A stretch of DNA of 64,000 bases from Streptomyces coeruleorubidus (GCF_008705135.1 NZ_CP023694.1:4755001-4819000); one strand, 5' to 3'. Shown: positions 55,684 through 64,000, numbered from the stretch's first letter. Notes: generated from the letters alone by a model not told the origin. Numbers and translations: made by a program.

Positions 55684-55713
55684 AGGCTGTGGAGAACCGT
55701 TTGTCCACAGCCT
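55684..55713. promoter_or_regulatory. DnaA-box palindrome between bkdR and bkdA
   Basis: Perfect 10-base arms AGGCTGTGGA (55684-55693) and TCCACAGCCT (55704-55713) occur; the right arm includes a perfect TTGTCCACA (55701-55709). Confidence 0.65.
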
Positions 55714-55743
55714 GAGGGGACCCGTAGCCAAAATGTGCCGACG

Positions 55744-55757
55744 ACCGAACAATCGGT
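55744..55757. promoter_or_regulatory. PaaR-like operator before bkdA
   Basis: ACCGAACAATCGGT differs by one base from the operator core at 52965-52978. It lies 60 bases before the bkdA start. Confidence 0.65.
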
Positions 55758-55816
55758 AGGTGAGGCGCATCACAGCCGACGCGCCTGCGAAGCCGCTCCC
55801 ACGAGGAGGTGCCGTC

Positions 55817-56968
55817 ATGACGGTCATGGAGCAGCGGGGCGCGTACCGGCCGACCCCGCCGCCCGCCTGGCAGCCCCGCACGGACCCCGCGCCGTTGCTG
55901 CCCGACGCCGAGCCGTACCGCGTCCTCGGCACCGAGGCGGCCGCGAAGGCCGACCCGGAGCTGCTGCGGACGCTGTACGGCCAGCTGGTCCGCGGTCGCC
56001 GCTACAACGCGCAGGCCACCGCGCTCACCAAGCAGGGCCGCCTGGCCGTCTACCCTTCCACCACCGGCCAGGAGGCCTGCGAGATCGCCGCCGCGCTCGT
56101 GCTGGAGGAGCGGGACTGGCTCTTCCCCAGCTACCGCGACACGCTCGCCGTCGTGGCCCGCGGTGTGGACCCCGTCGAGGCGCTCACGCTGCTGCGCGGC
56201 GACTGGCACACCGGCTACGACCCGTACGAGCACCGGGTCGCCCCCCTGTCCACCCCGCTCGCCACCCAGCTGCCGCACGCCGTGGGCCTCGCGCACGCCG
56301 CCCGCCTCAAGGGCGACGACGTCGTCGCGCTGGCCATGGTCGGCGACGGCGGCACCAGCGAGGGCGACTTCCACGAGGCGCTGAACTTCGCCGCCGTCTG
56401 GCAGGCCCCCGTCGTCTTCCTGGTGCAGAACAACGGCTTCGCGATCTCCGTCCCGCTCGCCAAGCAGACCGCGGCCCCCTCGCTGGCCCACAAGGCCGTC
56501 GGCTACGGCATGCCCGGCCGCCTGGTCGACGGCAACGACGCCGCCGCCGTGCACGAGGTGCTGAGCGACGCCGTGCGCCACGCCCGCGCGGGCGGCGGAC
56601 CCACCCTCGTCGAGGCGATCACCTACCGCGTCGACGCCCACACCAACGCCGACGACGCGACCCGCTACCGCGGCGACGCCGAGGTCGAGGCCTGGCGCGA
56701 GCACGACCCGATCCAGCTGCTGGAGCGGGAGCTGACCGCGCGCGGCCTGCTCGACGAGGCCGGGAAGCAGGCCGCACGGGACGCCGCGGAGGCGATGGCC
56801 GCCGACCTGCGCGAGCACATGAACCAGGACCCGGTCCTCGACCCCATGGACCTGTTCGCCCACATCTACGCCGAGCCCACCACCCAACTGCGCGACCAGC
56901 GGGAACAGTTGCGGGCCGAGCTGGAGGCCGAGGCCGAGGCCGAGCCGGAGGAGGGCACGCACCGATGA
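55817..56968 (+). CDS. bkdA: Branched-chain 2-oxoacid dehydrogenase E1 alpha
   Basis: The product has 383 residues from ATG at 55817, with GAGGAGGT upstream; the frame extends further but lacks support. The thiamine diphosphate motif begins GDGGTSEGDFHEALNFAAVW and ends QNNGFAIS. Phosphorylation-loop-type YRVDAHTNADDATRYR is present. E1 decarboxylates oxoacids derived from Val, Leu and Ile, supplying starter units for branched fatty acids and polyketides. The C-terminus is a Glu/Ala run. It overlaps bkdB by four bases. Confidence 0.94.
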   Translation: MTVMEQRGAYRPTPPPAWQPRTDPAPLLPDAEPYRVLGTEAAAKADPELLRTLYGQLVRGRRYNAQATALTKQGRLAVYPSTTGQEACEIAAALVLEERDWLFPSYRDTLAVVARGVDPVEALTLLRGDWHTGYDPYEHRVAPLSTPLATQLPHAVGLAHAARLKGDDVVALAMVGDGGTSEGDFHEALNFAAVWQAPVVFLVQNNGFAISVPLAKQTAAPSLAHKAVGYGMPGRLVDGNDAAAVHEVLSDAVRHARAGGGPTLVEAITYRVDAHTNADDATRYRGDAEVEAWREHDPIQLLERELTARGLLDEAGKQAARDAAEAMAADLREHMNQDPVLDPMDLFAHIYAEPTTQLRDQREQLRAELEAEAEAEPEEGTHR

Positions 56969-57969
56969 CCACCGTCGCCGTCAAGCCGGCCACCATGGCG
57001 CAGGCCCTCACGCGCGCGCTGCGCGACGCCATGGCCGCCGACCCCGCCGTGCACGTCATGGGCGAGGACGTCGGCACCCTCGGCGGCGTCTTCCGCGTCA
57101 CCGACGGACTCGCCAAGGAGTTCGGCGAGGACCGCTGCACGGACACCCCGCTCGCCGAGGCGGGGATCCTGGGCACGGCGGTGGGCATGGCCATGTACGG
57201 CCTGCGCCCGGTCGTGGAGATGCAGTTCGACGCGTTCGCCTACCCGGCGTTCGAGCAGCTCATCTCGCACGTGTCCCGCATGCGCAACCGCACCCGCGGC
57301 AGGATGCCGCTCCCGATCACCATCCGCGTCCCCTACGGCGGCGGCATCGGCGGTGTCGAGCACCACAGCGACTCCTCCGAGGCGTACTACATGGCGACTC
57401 CGGGGCTCCATGTCGTCACGCCGGCCACCGTGTCCGACGCCTACGGGCTGCTGCGCGCCGCGATCGCCTCCGACGACCCGGTCGTCTTCCTGGAGCCCAA
57501 GCGGCTGTACTGGTCGAAGGACTCCTGGAACCCCGAGGATCCGGCGCCCGTCGAACCGATCGGCCGCGCGGTGGTGCGGCGCCCGGGCCGGAGCGCCACG
57601 CTCATCACGTACGGGCCGTCCGTCCCCGTCTGCATGGAGGCGGCCGAGGCGGCCCGGGCCGAGGGCTGGGACCTCGAAGTCGTCGACCTGCGCTCCCTGG
57701 TGCCGTTCGACGACGAGACGGTGGTCGCCTCGGTGCGGCGGACGGGACGCGCGGTCGTCGTCCACGAGTCGGGCTCCTTCGGCGGCCCGGGCGGGGAGAT
57801 CGCGGCCCGGGTCACGGAGCGCTGCTTCCACCACCTGGAGGCGCCGGTGCTGCGGGTGGCCGGGTTCGACGTCCCGTATCCGCCGCCGATGCTGGAGCGC
57901 CACCACCTGCCCGGAGTGGACCGGATCCTGGACGCCGTGGGGCGTCTGCAGTGGGAGGCCGAGAGCTGA
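56965..57969 (+). CDS. bkdB: Branched-chain 2-oxoacid dehydrogenase E1 beta
   Basis: The product has 334 residues with transketolase-type pyrimidine-binding and C-terminal domains: VHVMGEDVGTLGGVFRVT, TPLAEAGILGTAVGMAMYGL, GIGGVEHHSDSSEAYYM and LRSLVPFDDETVV. It forms the E1 heterotetramer with BkdA. The bkdC ATG overlaps its stop by one base. Length and motifs are normal. Confidence 0.95.
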   Translation: MTTVAVKPATMAQALTRALRDAMAADPAVHVMGEDVGTLGGVFRVTDGLAKEFGEDRCTDTPLAEAGILGTAVGMAMYGLRPVVEMQFDAFAYPAFEQLISHVSRMRNRTRGRMPLPITIRVPYGGGIGGVEHHSDSSEAYYMATPGLHVVTPATVSDAYGLLRAAIASDDPVVFLEPKRLYWSKDSWNPEDPAPVEPIGRAVVRRPGRSATLITYGPSVPVCMEAAEAARAEGWDLEVVDLRSLVPFDDETVVASVRRTGRAVVVHESGSFGGPGGEIAARVTERCFHHLEAPVLRVAGFDVPYPPPMLERHHLPGVDRILDAVGRLQWEAES

Positions 57970-59351
57970 TGGCACAGGTGCTGGAGTTCAAGCTGCCCGA
58001 CCTGGGCGAGGGGCTCACCGAGGCGGAGATCGTGCGCTGGCTGGTCGAGGTCGGCGACGTGGTCGCCATCGACCAGCCGGTCGTCGAGGTCGAGACGGCC
58101 AAGGCGATGGTCGAGGTGCCCTGCCCCTACGGCGGTGTGGTCACGGCCCGCTTCGGCGAGGAGGGCACGGAACTGCCCGTCGGCGCGCCGTTGATCACGG
58201 TGGCGGTGGGGGAGCGGCCGGCGTCCGGTGCCGGGTCTGCCAGTGCCGAGGGTTCCGGGAACGTCCTGGTCGGATACGGCACGTCCGAGGCGCCCGCGCG
58301 GCGACGCAGGGTGCGGCAGGGAAGGCCGGTGTCCGGTGCGTCCGCGGCGGGCTCCGGGGAAGTGAACGGGCAGGGCGCTGTCCCAGCGGTGAACGGGCAG
58401 GCTGCCGCCCCCGAGACCGACGACGGCCCCGTCCCCGTGATCTCGCCCCTGGTCCGCCGGCTGGCCCGGCAGAACGGCCTCGACCTGCGGGAGCTGACCG
58501 GGTCCGGCCCCGACGGGCTGATCCTGCGGGCGGATGTCGAGTACGCGCTGCGTGCCGCCGGCCAGGACGCCGCGGCCGCACCGTCGGCACAGCCGCACCC
58601 GCGCGTGCCGCAAGCACCGGGCACGGCCCCCGCACCGCAGCCCACCGCGACAGCGGCCCCCGGCGAGATCCGCACCCCGCTCAAGGGCATCCGGGGCGCC
58701 GTCGCCGACAAGCTGGCGCGCAGTCGCCGCGAGATCCCGGACGCGACCTGCTGGGTGGACGCCGACGCCACGGAGCTCATGCGGGCACGCACGGCCATGA
58801 ACGCGGCCGGCGGCCCGAAGATCTCCCTGCTGGCCCTGCTGGCCCGCATCTGCACAGCGGCCCTCGCCCGCTTCCCGGAGCTCAACTCGACCGTGGACGC
58901 GGAGGCCAGGGAGGTCGTCCAGTTCGACCGCGTGCACCTGGGCTTCGCCGCGCAGACCGACCGGGGGCTCGTCGTCCCGGTCGTCCGGGACGCGCACGCG
59001 CGCGACGCCGAGTCCCTGACCGCTGAGTTCGCCCGGCTGACCGAGGCGGGCCGGACCGGGACGCTGACGCCCGCGGAACTCACCGGCGGGACCTTCACGC
59101 TGAACAACTACGGAGTCTTCGGCGTCGACGGCTCCACACCGATCATCAACCACCCCGAGGCGGCCATGCTCGGCGTCGGCCGCATCGTCCCCAAGCCGTG
59201 GGTGCACGAGGGCGAGCTCGCGGTGCGGCAGGTCGTCCAGCTCTCGCTCACCTTCGACCACCGGGTGTGCGACGGCGGCACGGCGGGCGGCTTCCTGCGC
59301 TACGTGGCGGACTGCGTGGAACAGCCGGCCGTGCTGCTGCGGACGCTGTGA
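57969..59351 (+). CDS. bkdC: Branched-chain 2-oxoacid dehydrogenase E2 (dihydrolipoyl acyltransferase)
   Basis: The product has 460 residues. One lipoyl domain (1-80) has the lipoylated Lys45 in VETAKAMVEV. A Gly/Ser/Ala linker and an E3-binding domain (ISPLVRRLARQNGLDLRELT, about 163-200) precede the catalytic domain, with FTLNNYGVFGVDGSTPIIN and the active-site DHRVCDGG. No E3 gene is adjacent, so the general lipoamide dehydrogenase is presumably shared. It ends the bkd operon. Confidence 0.95.
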   Translation: MAQVLEFKLPDLGEGLTEAEIVRWLVEVGDVVAIDQPVVEVETAKAMVEVPCPYGGVVTARFGEEGTELPVGAPLITVAVGERPASGAGSASAEGSGNVLVGYGTSEAPARRRRVRQGRPVSGASAAGSGEVNGQGAVPAVNGQAAAPETDDGPVPVISPLVRRLARQNGLDLRELTGSGPDGLILRADVEYALRAAGQDAAAAPSAQPHPRVPQAPGTAPAPQPTATAAPGEIRTPLKGIRGAVADKLARSRREIPDATCWVDADATELMRARTAMNAAGGPKISLLALLARICTAALARFPELNSTVDAEAREVVQFDRVHLGFAAQTDRGLVVPVVRDAHARDAESLTAEFARLTEAGRTGTLTPAELTGGTFTLNNYGVFGVDGSTPIINHPEAAMLGVGRIVPKPWVHEGELAVRQVVQLSLTFDHRVCDGGTAGGFLRYVADCVEQPAVLLRTL

Positions 59352-59437
59352 TTCCTGTTCGGCCCGTGAGCCGGTGCCCGTGATCGGGTCCGTTCCCCCG
59401 CGTTCCGTGTGATCGCGGGGGCACGCATACTCGGGGT

Positions 59438-60412
59438 GTGACCGCCTACGAGCTCCCGGGTGAACCCGGTACCGGTTCCGGCCCCGCGCAGCGGCCGGGC
59501 CCCGCCGTGTACGACGCCGTCGTGCTCGCCGGGGGTGCCGCCCGCCGGCTCGGCGGCGCGGACAAACCCGGTGTGCGCGTGGGCGGCCGGGCCCTGCTCG
59601 ACCGCGTGCTCGCCGCGTGCGCGGGCGCCCGCGGCACCGTCGTCGTCGCCGCGCCCCGGCCGACGGCACGGCCCGTGACCTGGGCCCACGAGGACCCGCC
59701 CGGCGGCGGCCCGCTCGCCGCGCTCGACGCCGGACTCCGGCACACCACGGCGGAGCATGTCGTGGTGCTCTCCGCCGATCTGCCGTTCCTGGAGGAGCGC
59801 ACGGTCGGCCGGCTGCTGAGCACGCTCCGGACGAGCACCGCCGACGGCGTGCTGCTGACCGACCCCGAGGGCCGTGACCAGCCCCTCGTGGCCGCGTACG
59901 CCGCACCGCGGCTGCGCGAGGTGCTCGCACTCCTCACCGACCGGCACGAGGGTCTCGCCGGTCTCCCGCTGCGGCGTCTCATCGCCGAGCTGAACCTCAC
60001 CCGCGTCTCCGACCCCGTCGCGTCCTTCGACTGCGACACCTGGGACGACATCGCCACCGCCAGGGCACGCATCAGGGAGCATGGGCACGTGTTGGATGAA
60101 TGGATTTCCGCAGTCAAGGACGACCTGGGGATCGACCTCGACGTCGACACCCGCCTTCTGCTCGACCTCGCCCGCGACGCCGCCCACGGTGTGGACCGTC
60201 CGGCGGCGCCGCTGACCACCTTCCTCGTCGGCTACGCGGCCGCACGGGCGGGCGGCGGCCCCGAGGCGGTCGCCGAGGCCGCCCGCAAAGCCGAAGCTCT
60301 CGCCGCCCGCTGGGCGGAAGAAAGTGCCGCAGAGGCCCAGACCTCCGGCACCCGGACCGAGCCCGACGTCGCCCCCGACGCGACGCCCGACACCCGCCCG
60401 GACGCCGGATGA
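59438..60412 (+). CDS. MobA-like nucleotidyltransferase fused to DUF6457
   Basis: The product has 324 residues from GTG. The N-terminal domain (about 22-215) has the MobA motif VVLAGGAARRLGGADKPGV and LSADLPFLEERT. The C-terminal domain begins VLDEWISAVKDDLGIDLDVD, with DAAHGVDRPAAPLTTFLVGYAA, matching DUF6457. The tail is Pro/Asp-rich. MobA attaches GMP to molybdopterin. The DUF6457 partner is often a separate gene in molybdenum cofactor clusters, so its fusion here supports that pathway. It overlaps moeA by four bases. Confidence 0.87.
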   Translation: MTAYELPGEPGTGSGPAQRPGPAVYDAVVLAGGAARRLGGADKPGVRVGGRALLDRVLAACAGARGTVVVAAPRPTARPVTWAHEDPPGGGPLAALDAGLRHTTAEHVVVLSADLPFLEERTVGRLLSTLRTSTADGVLLTDPEGRDQPLVAAYAAPRLREVLALLTDRHEGLAGLPLRRLIAELNLTRVSDPVASFDCDTWDDIATARARIREHGHVLDEWISAVKDDLGIDLDVDTRLLLDLARDAAHGVDRPAAPLTTFLVGYAAARAGGGPEAVAEAARKAEALAARWAEESAAEAQTSGTRTEPDVAPDATPDTRPDAG

Positions 60413-61791
60413 CCCCGCACGGCACACGCGCCGGTGAGGACGCCGAGGACCTCGACGTCGAGGAGGTGCTCGCCCTCGTGAACAACAGCAACGACCTGCC
60501 CGGCCCCGCCGAACGGAGTGAGACGGACAGCCGCCGCGCCTCCGGCCGGCCGGACACCTCTCCCCGGCCCGACGCCCGCCACCACGCCACTCCCTGGCCG
60601 GAGGCCCGGGCCACCGCGGGACGCGCCGCCCGGAGCACCACCCGGGCCGCCCGCCGCCGGCCGGTCTCCGTGCCTCTCGAAGCCGCCCTCGGCCTCACCC
60701 TGGCCGCTCCCCTCGACGCCCTCACCGACCTCCCCTCCTTCGACACCTCCGCGATGGACGGCTGGGCGGTCGCCGGGCCCGCCCCCTGGGACGTACGGGA
60801 CGACGGCGTCCTGGCCGGGCACGCGGCGCAGGAGCGCCTGACCGACGGCGAGGCCGTCCGGATCGCCACCGGCGCCCGCATCCCCCCGGACACCACCGCC
60901 GTCCTGCGCAGCGAGCACGGGCGCACCGACGACAAGGGCCGCCTCTACGCGACCAGGGACGTGGTCCCCGGCCAGGACATCCGCCCGCGCGGCCAGGAGT
61001 GCCGCAGCGGCGACCAGTTGCTCCCCGTCGGCGCCCTGGTGACCCCGGCCGTACTCGGGCTCGCCGCAGCGGCCGGATACGACACCGTCACCGCAGTCCC
61101 GAGGCCTCGTGCCGAAGTCCTGGTCCTGGGCGACGAGTTGCTCACCGAGGGGCGGCCGCACGACGGTCTGATCCGGGACGCGCTCGGTCCGATGCTGCCG
61201 CCCTGGCTGCGGGCGCTCGGCGCCGAGGTCACCGCCGTACGACGCGTCCGCGACGACGCCGACGCCCTGCACCAGGCGATCACCACGTCCGACGCCGATG
61301 TCGTCGTGACCACCGGCGGCACCGCCGCGGGCCCGGTCGACCACGTCCACCCCACTCTGCGCCGCATCGGTGCCGAACTCCTCGTGGACGGCGTCAAGGT
61401 GCGCCCCGGCCACCCCATGCTGCTGGCCCGCATCACGGAGACCCAGCACCTCGTCGGCCTGCCGGGCAACCCGCTCGCCGCCGTCTCCGGGCTGCTGACG
61501 CTCGCCGAGCCGTTGCTGCGGACCCTCGCGGCCCGTCCGGCCCCGGAGCCGTACACGCTGCCGATCAGGGACGCCGTGCACGGGCACCCGTACGACACCC
61601 GGCTCGTCCCCGTCGTCCTCCGGGGCGACCAGGCCGTGCCGCTGCGCTACAACGGACCGGCCATGCTGCGCGGCATCGCGGCGGCCGACGCGCTGGCCGT
61701 CGTACCCCCAGGCGGTGCACGACCGGGACAGGAGGCGGAACTGCTCGACCTGCCCTGGGCGTCCGGAGGAATCGGGGTGTGTTTCACGTGA
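60409..61791 (+). CDS. moeA: Molybdopterin molybdenumtransferase MoeA
   Basis: The product has 460 residues. MoeA inserts molybdate into molybdopterin. The motif LPSFDTSAMDGWAVAG starts near residue 107; GEAVRIATGARIPPDTTAVL, TTGGTAAGPVDHVHPTLRRIG and GLPGNPLAAVSGLLTL follow. About 70 N-terminal residues are extra and polar (acidic VNNSNDLPGPAERSET start). Usual MoeA is about 400 residues. The last codons lie within a parS site, and the stop overlaps the channel start by four bases. Confidence 0.93.
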   Translation: MTPHGTRAGEDAEDLDVEEVLALVNNSNDLPGPAERSETDSRRASGRPDTSPRPDARHHATPWPEARATAGRAARSTTRAARRRPVSVPLEAALGLTLAAPLDALTDLPSFDTSAMDGWAVAGPAPWDVRDDGVLAGHAAQERLTDGEAVRIATGARIPPDTTAVLRSEHGRTDDKGRLYATRDVVPGQDIRPRGQECRSGDQLLPVGALVTPAVLGLAAAAGYDTVTAVPRPRAEVLVLGDELLTEGRPHDGLIRDALGPMLPPWLRALGAEVTAVRRVRDDADALHQAITTSDADVVVTTGGTAAGPVDHVHPTLRRIGAELLVDGVKVRPGHPMLLARITETQHLVGLPGNPLAAVSGLLTLAEPLLRTLAARPAPEPYTLPIRDAVHGHPYDTRLVPVVLRGDQAVPLRYNGPAMLRGIAAADALAVVPPGGARPGQEAELLDLPWASGGIGVCFT

Positions 61792-61795
61792 AACT
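61780..61795. promoter_or_regulatory. parS: parS centromere site over a stop/start junction
   Basis: TGTTTCACGTGAAACT contains the perfect 14-base palindrome GTTTCACGTGAAAC (61781-61794). It includes the last codons and TGA of moeA and the GTG of the channel gene. Confidence 0.9.
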
Positions 61796-62894
61796 TCCGG
61801 GCCAGGACGCGATCGCCCGCCAGGCGGACGAACATTTGGTGACCCATCGGGTGAAACTCCCGAGGAAAGTGGTGGAACACCCGATCCGCCAGGTCGCCAA
61901 GCGGCTCTCCATGGCACTGGTGGTCCTCGTCGTGACCGCGCTGATCGTCTACCTCGACCGCGACGGCTACAACGACAACGCGGGCGGTGGCCTCACCCTC
62001 CTCGACGCGTTCTACTACGCGACCGTCACCCTCTCCACCACCGGCTACGGCGACATCACCCCGGCCGGTGACGCCGCCCGGCTCACGAACATCCTCATCG
62101 TCACGCCCCTGCGCGTGCTGTTCCTGATCATCCTGGTCGGCACCACGCTCGAAGCCCTCACCGAACGCACACGGGAGGAGTGGCGGCTGACCCGTTGGAG
62201 GTCCACGTTGCGCGATCACACCGTCGTCATCGGCTTCGGCACGAAGGGCAGGTCGGCGATCCGGACCGTCTGCGCGACGGGCCTGAAGAAGGAACAGGTC
62301 GTCGTGGTCGACCCCAGCTCGAAGGTGATCGACGCCGCGACCGCCGAGGGCTACGCGGGCATCGTCGGGGACGCGACGCGCAGTGAGGTGCTGAAGCGGG
62401 CCGAGGTGCACAGGGCGCGCCAGATCATCATCGCCACGCAGCGGGACGACACGGCGGTCCTGGTGGCGCTGACGGCCCGGCAGCTCAACCGCGGGGCGAA
62501 CATCGTGGCCGCGGTGCGGGAGGAGGAGAACGCGCCGCTGCTGAAGCAGTCGGGTGCCGACGCGGTCATCACCAGCGCCAGCGCCGCCGGCCGTCTGCTC
62601 GGCCTCTCCGTCCTCAGCCCCTCGGCGGGCATGGTGATGGAGGACCTCATCCAGCAGGGAAGCGGGCTCGACATCGTCGAACGGCCGGTGGTCAAGGCCG
62701 AAGTGGGCAAGACTCCAAGGGAGATCACCGACCTGGTGGTGAGCGTCATACGCGGTCACCGGGTGCTCGGCTACGACGATGCGGCCGTCGGGACGCTGGA
62801 GCTGACCGACCGGCTCATCACGATCGTGCGGGCGACGCCCGGCTCCCAGATCGCGCCCGACACCCGGCCGTTGCCGCCGATGCCCCGCGGCTGA
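61788..62894 (+). CDS. Two-TM potassium channel with TrkA-type regulatory domains
   Basis: The product has 368 residues from GTG at 61788; a second GTG at 61851 (VKLPRKVVEH) is a possible alternative. Two membrane spans (about 41-58 and 100-120) flank the pore helix and selectivity filter TTGYGD. RCK/TrkA-N (VVIGFGTKGRSAIRTV, about 143-260) and TrkA-C-like regions follow in the cytoplasm. It resembles MthK-type gated K+ channels. It is coupled to moeA, although no functional link is evident. Confidence 0.9.
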   Translation: MKLPGQDAIARQADEHLVTHRVKLPRKVVEHPIRQVAKRLSMALVVLVVTALIVYLDRDGYNDNAGGGLTLLDAFYYATVTLSTTGYGDITPAGDAARLTNILIVTPLRVLFLIILVGTTLEALTERTREEWRLTRWRSTLRDHTVVIGFGTKGRSAIRTVCATGLKKEQVVVVDPSSKVIDAATAEGYAGIVGDATRSEVLKRAEVHRARQIIIATQRDDTAVLVALTARQLNRGANIVAAVREEENAPLLKQSGADAVITSASAAGRLLGLSVLSPSAGMVMEDLIQQGSGLDIVERPVVKAEVGKTPREITDLVVSVIRGHRVLGYDDAAVGTLELTDRLITIVRATPGSQIAPDTRPLPPMPRG

Positions 62895-62908
62895 CCGGCA
62901 GGACGAAA

Positions 62909-62949
62909 GGCCGGCCGTCACGCACCCATTCCGTGCGTGACGGCCGGCC
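62909..62949. terminator. Bidirectional terminator
   Basis: Seventeen-base perfect arms GGCCGGCCGTCACGCAC (62909-62925) and complement (62933-62949) lie between convergent genes. Confidence 0.88.
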
Positions 62950-62962
62950 AAGTCCCCGCGAC

Positions 62963-63811
62963 CTACTTCCGGTTGTACAGCCGCATCGTGATCGGCCCGA
63001 AGACCAGCACGAACAGCCCGGTCCAGCCCAGCGTCCAGGCGACCTCGGCGGCCGGCCAGTCACCGCCCATCAGGCCGCGCACCGCCGACGCCAGATGGGT
63101 GATGGGGCTGTTGTTGACGAAGGCCTGGAGCCAGCCCGGCATCGTCTTCGGGTCGACGAAGACGTTGGACAGGAAGGTGAGCGGGAAGATCACCATCATG
63201 CTGACGCCCATCACCGACTTCTCGGTGCGCAGCATCAGCCCGAACATCGTCCAGATCCACGAGAAGGCGAACGAGAAGAGCACCAGCAGGGCGATCCCGG
63301 CGAGCACTCCGACGATCCCGCCGTCCGGCCGGTAGCCGAGGATGATGCCGACGGTGAGCATCACGACGGACGCGATCGTGTACCGCAGGGCGTCGCCGAG
63401 CAGATAGCCGACCATCGTCGACGGCCGCCAGATCGGCAGGGTGCGGAACCGGTCGAAGACGCCCTTCTCGATGTCGGTGTTGACCGAGACGCCCGTGTAC
63501 ATCGTGATCATCACGACCGACATCACGAGGATGCCCGGCAGCAGGAACTGGATGTACTCCCCCGGCGAGCCGGCCAGCGCCCCGCCGAACAGGTACGTGT
63601 ACATCAGCACCATCATGATCGGGAACGCCGTGACGTCGAAGAGCTGCTCCGGCACGTGCTTGATCTTGAGCATCGCCCGCCAGCCGAAGGTCATCGAGGC
63701 CGACCAGGCGCTGGGCCGGGGCGGACGCTCCTCGGAGATGAGCAGCGCGGCGAGGGATTCGGTGCTGACCGGGGCGAGTTCCTTGCTCTCCGTGGTCGTC
63801 GCGGTGCTCAT
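62963..63811 (-). CDS. ABC-2 type transporter permease (DrrB-like)
   Basis: The product has 282 residues and six membrane spans. The signature area is FVDPKTMPGWLQAFVNNSPI, THLASAVRGLMGG, typical of DrrB/daunorubicin-exporter permeases. Other stretches are FLLPGILVMSVVMITMYTGV and IEKGVFDRFRTLPI. The substrate cannot be inferred. The start overlaps the stop of the ATPase gene by four bases. Confidence 0.9.
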   Translation of the reverse strand: MSTATTTESKELAPVSTESLAALLISEERPPRPSAWSASMTFGWRAMLKIKHVPEQLFDVTAFPIMMVLMYTYLFGGALAGSPGEYIQFLLPGILVMSVVMITMYTGVSVNTDIEKGVFDRFRTLPIWRPSTMVGYLLGDALRYTIASVVMLTVGIILGYRPDGGIVGVLAGIALLVLFSFAFSWIWTMFGLMLRTEKSVMGVSMMVIFPLTFLSNVFVDPKTMPGWLQAFVNNSPITHLASAVRGLMGGDWPAAEVAWTLGWTGLFVLVFGPITMRLYNRK

Positions 63812-64000
63812 GCCGCCACCTCGTCCTTCGGGTCGTGGGAGTCGTCGGTGTGGTCGGAGTCGTGCGTGTCGTGCCCGGTGAGGGCGAGGAACACCTCGTC
63901 CAGGCTGGGCTGGCCCAGCGAGAAGTTGTCGACGGTGATCCCGGCTCGGGACAGCTCGCTCAGCGCGCGGGACGCCTGCTCGGCCGCGCTGTCGTCGCTC
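63808..64000 (-). CDS. ABC transporter ATP-binding protein (partial, C-terminal end)
   Basis: Only the last 63 codons are in the window. They read SRALSELSRAGITVDNFSLG, then PSLDEVFLALTGH, the C-terminal motif of DrrA-type ATPases, followed by a His/Asp-rich tail HDTHDSDHTDDSHD. Walker motifs lie beyond the edge. It pairs with the permease as an exporter. Confidence 0.88.
   Translation of the reverse strand, partial: SDDSAAEQASRALSELSRAGITVDNFSLGQPSLDEVFLALTGHDTHDSDHTDDSHDPKDEVAA

Overview
The window is a high-GC chromosomal segment from a Streptomyces (or very close relative). It runs rnpA-rpmH-dnaA-oriC-dnaN-recF-gyrB-gyrA, and then through the crgA / sortase / pknB-pbpA-rodA-pstP-fhaB-fhaA block. 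The evidence is the long low-complexity domain II of DnaA, an oriC with about 19 scattered TTGTCCACA-type boxes, GTG starts, third-position GC, and Actinobacteria-specific families (DUF3566, DUF881, DUF5324, CrgA, class E sortases, AfsA, ArpA/ScbR-type receptors). I cannot name the species.

Layout. 1-13.7 kb is the replication core: partial rnpA, rpmH, dnaA, oriC, dnaN, a short 6-phosphogluconate dehydrogenase, recF, a DciA-type gene, gyrB, gyrA and a DUF3566 membrane protein. 13.8-20.5 kb holds tRNA-Ile(GAT), small secreted or membrane proteins (one frameshifted), a Ser/Thr kinase with a tandem repeat upstream, an XRE regulator, tRNA-Ala(TGC), a parS site and a DUF5324 protein. 20.8-27.4 kb has a cyclophilin, a rhomboid protease, a nested DnaA-box palindrome, crgA, a DUF881 protein, three class E sortases and a PabA-type amidotransferase. 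27.4-36.2 kb is a small secreted protein with an apparent ATC start, then the growth and division regulon fhaA-fhaB-pstP-rodA-pbpA-pknB, transcribed right to left. 36.7-43.8 kb begins at tRNA-Leu(CAG) and is accessory: an HxlR regulator, a decayed FtsX-like permease, and a gamma-butyrolactone-type signalling locus (receptor homologue, P450, NAD-dependent reductase/epimerase, AfsA synthase, second receptor) with three candidate autoregulatory elements. 43.9-51.2 kb holds DUF2252, a J-domain-like protein, rhodanese, an acyl-CoA dehydrogenase behind a KstR-like palindrome, and a translationally coupled DUF5819-HTTM-SpoU operon. 51.2-59.4 kb is catabolic: paaN, a PaaH-type dehydrogenase, a TetR regulator, an Lrp/BkdR regulator and the bkdABC branched-chain 2-oxoacid dehydrogenase operon. 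The paa and bkd promoters carry nearly identical PaaR-like operators. 59.4-64 kb holds a MobA-DUF6457 fusion, MoeA, a K+ channel whose start codon lies inside a parS site, and an ABC-2 exporter cut by the window edge.

Functional links. The oriC, gyrase and recF genes handle replication. The parS sites should nucleate ParB near the origin. CrgA, PknB, PbpA, RodA and the FHA proteins coordinate peptidoglycan synthesis and septation. The sortases attach surface proteins. The AfsA/receptor locus probably makes and senses a diffusible signal. I saw no CRISPR array, prophage or insertion sequence.
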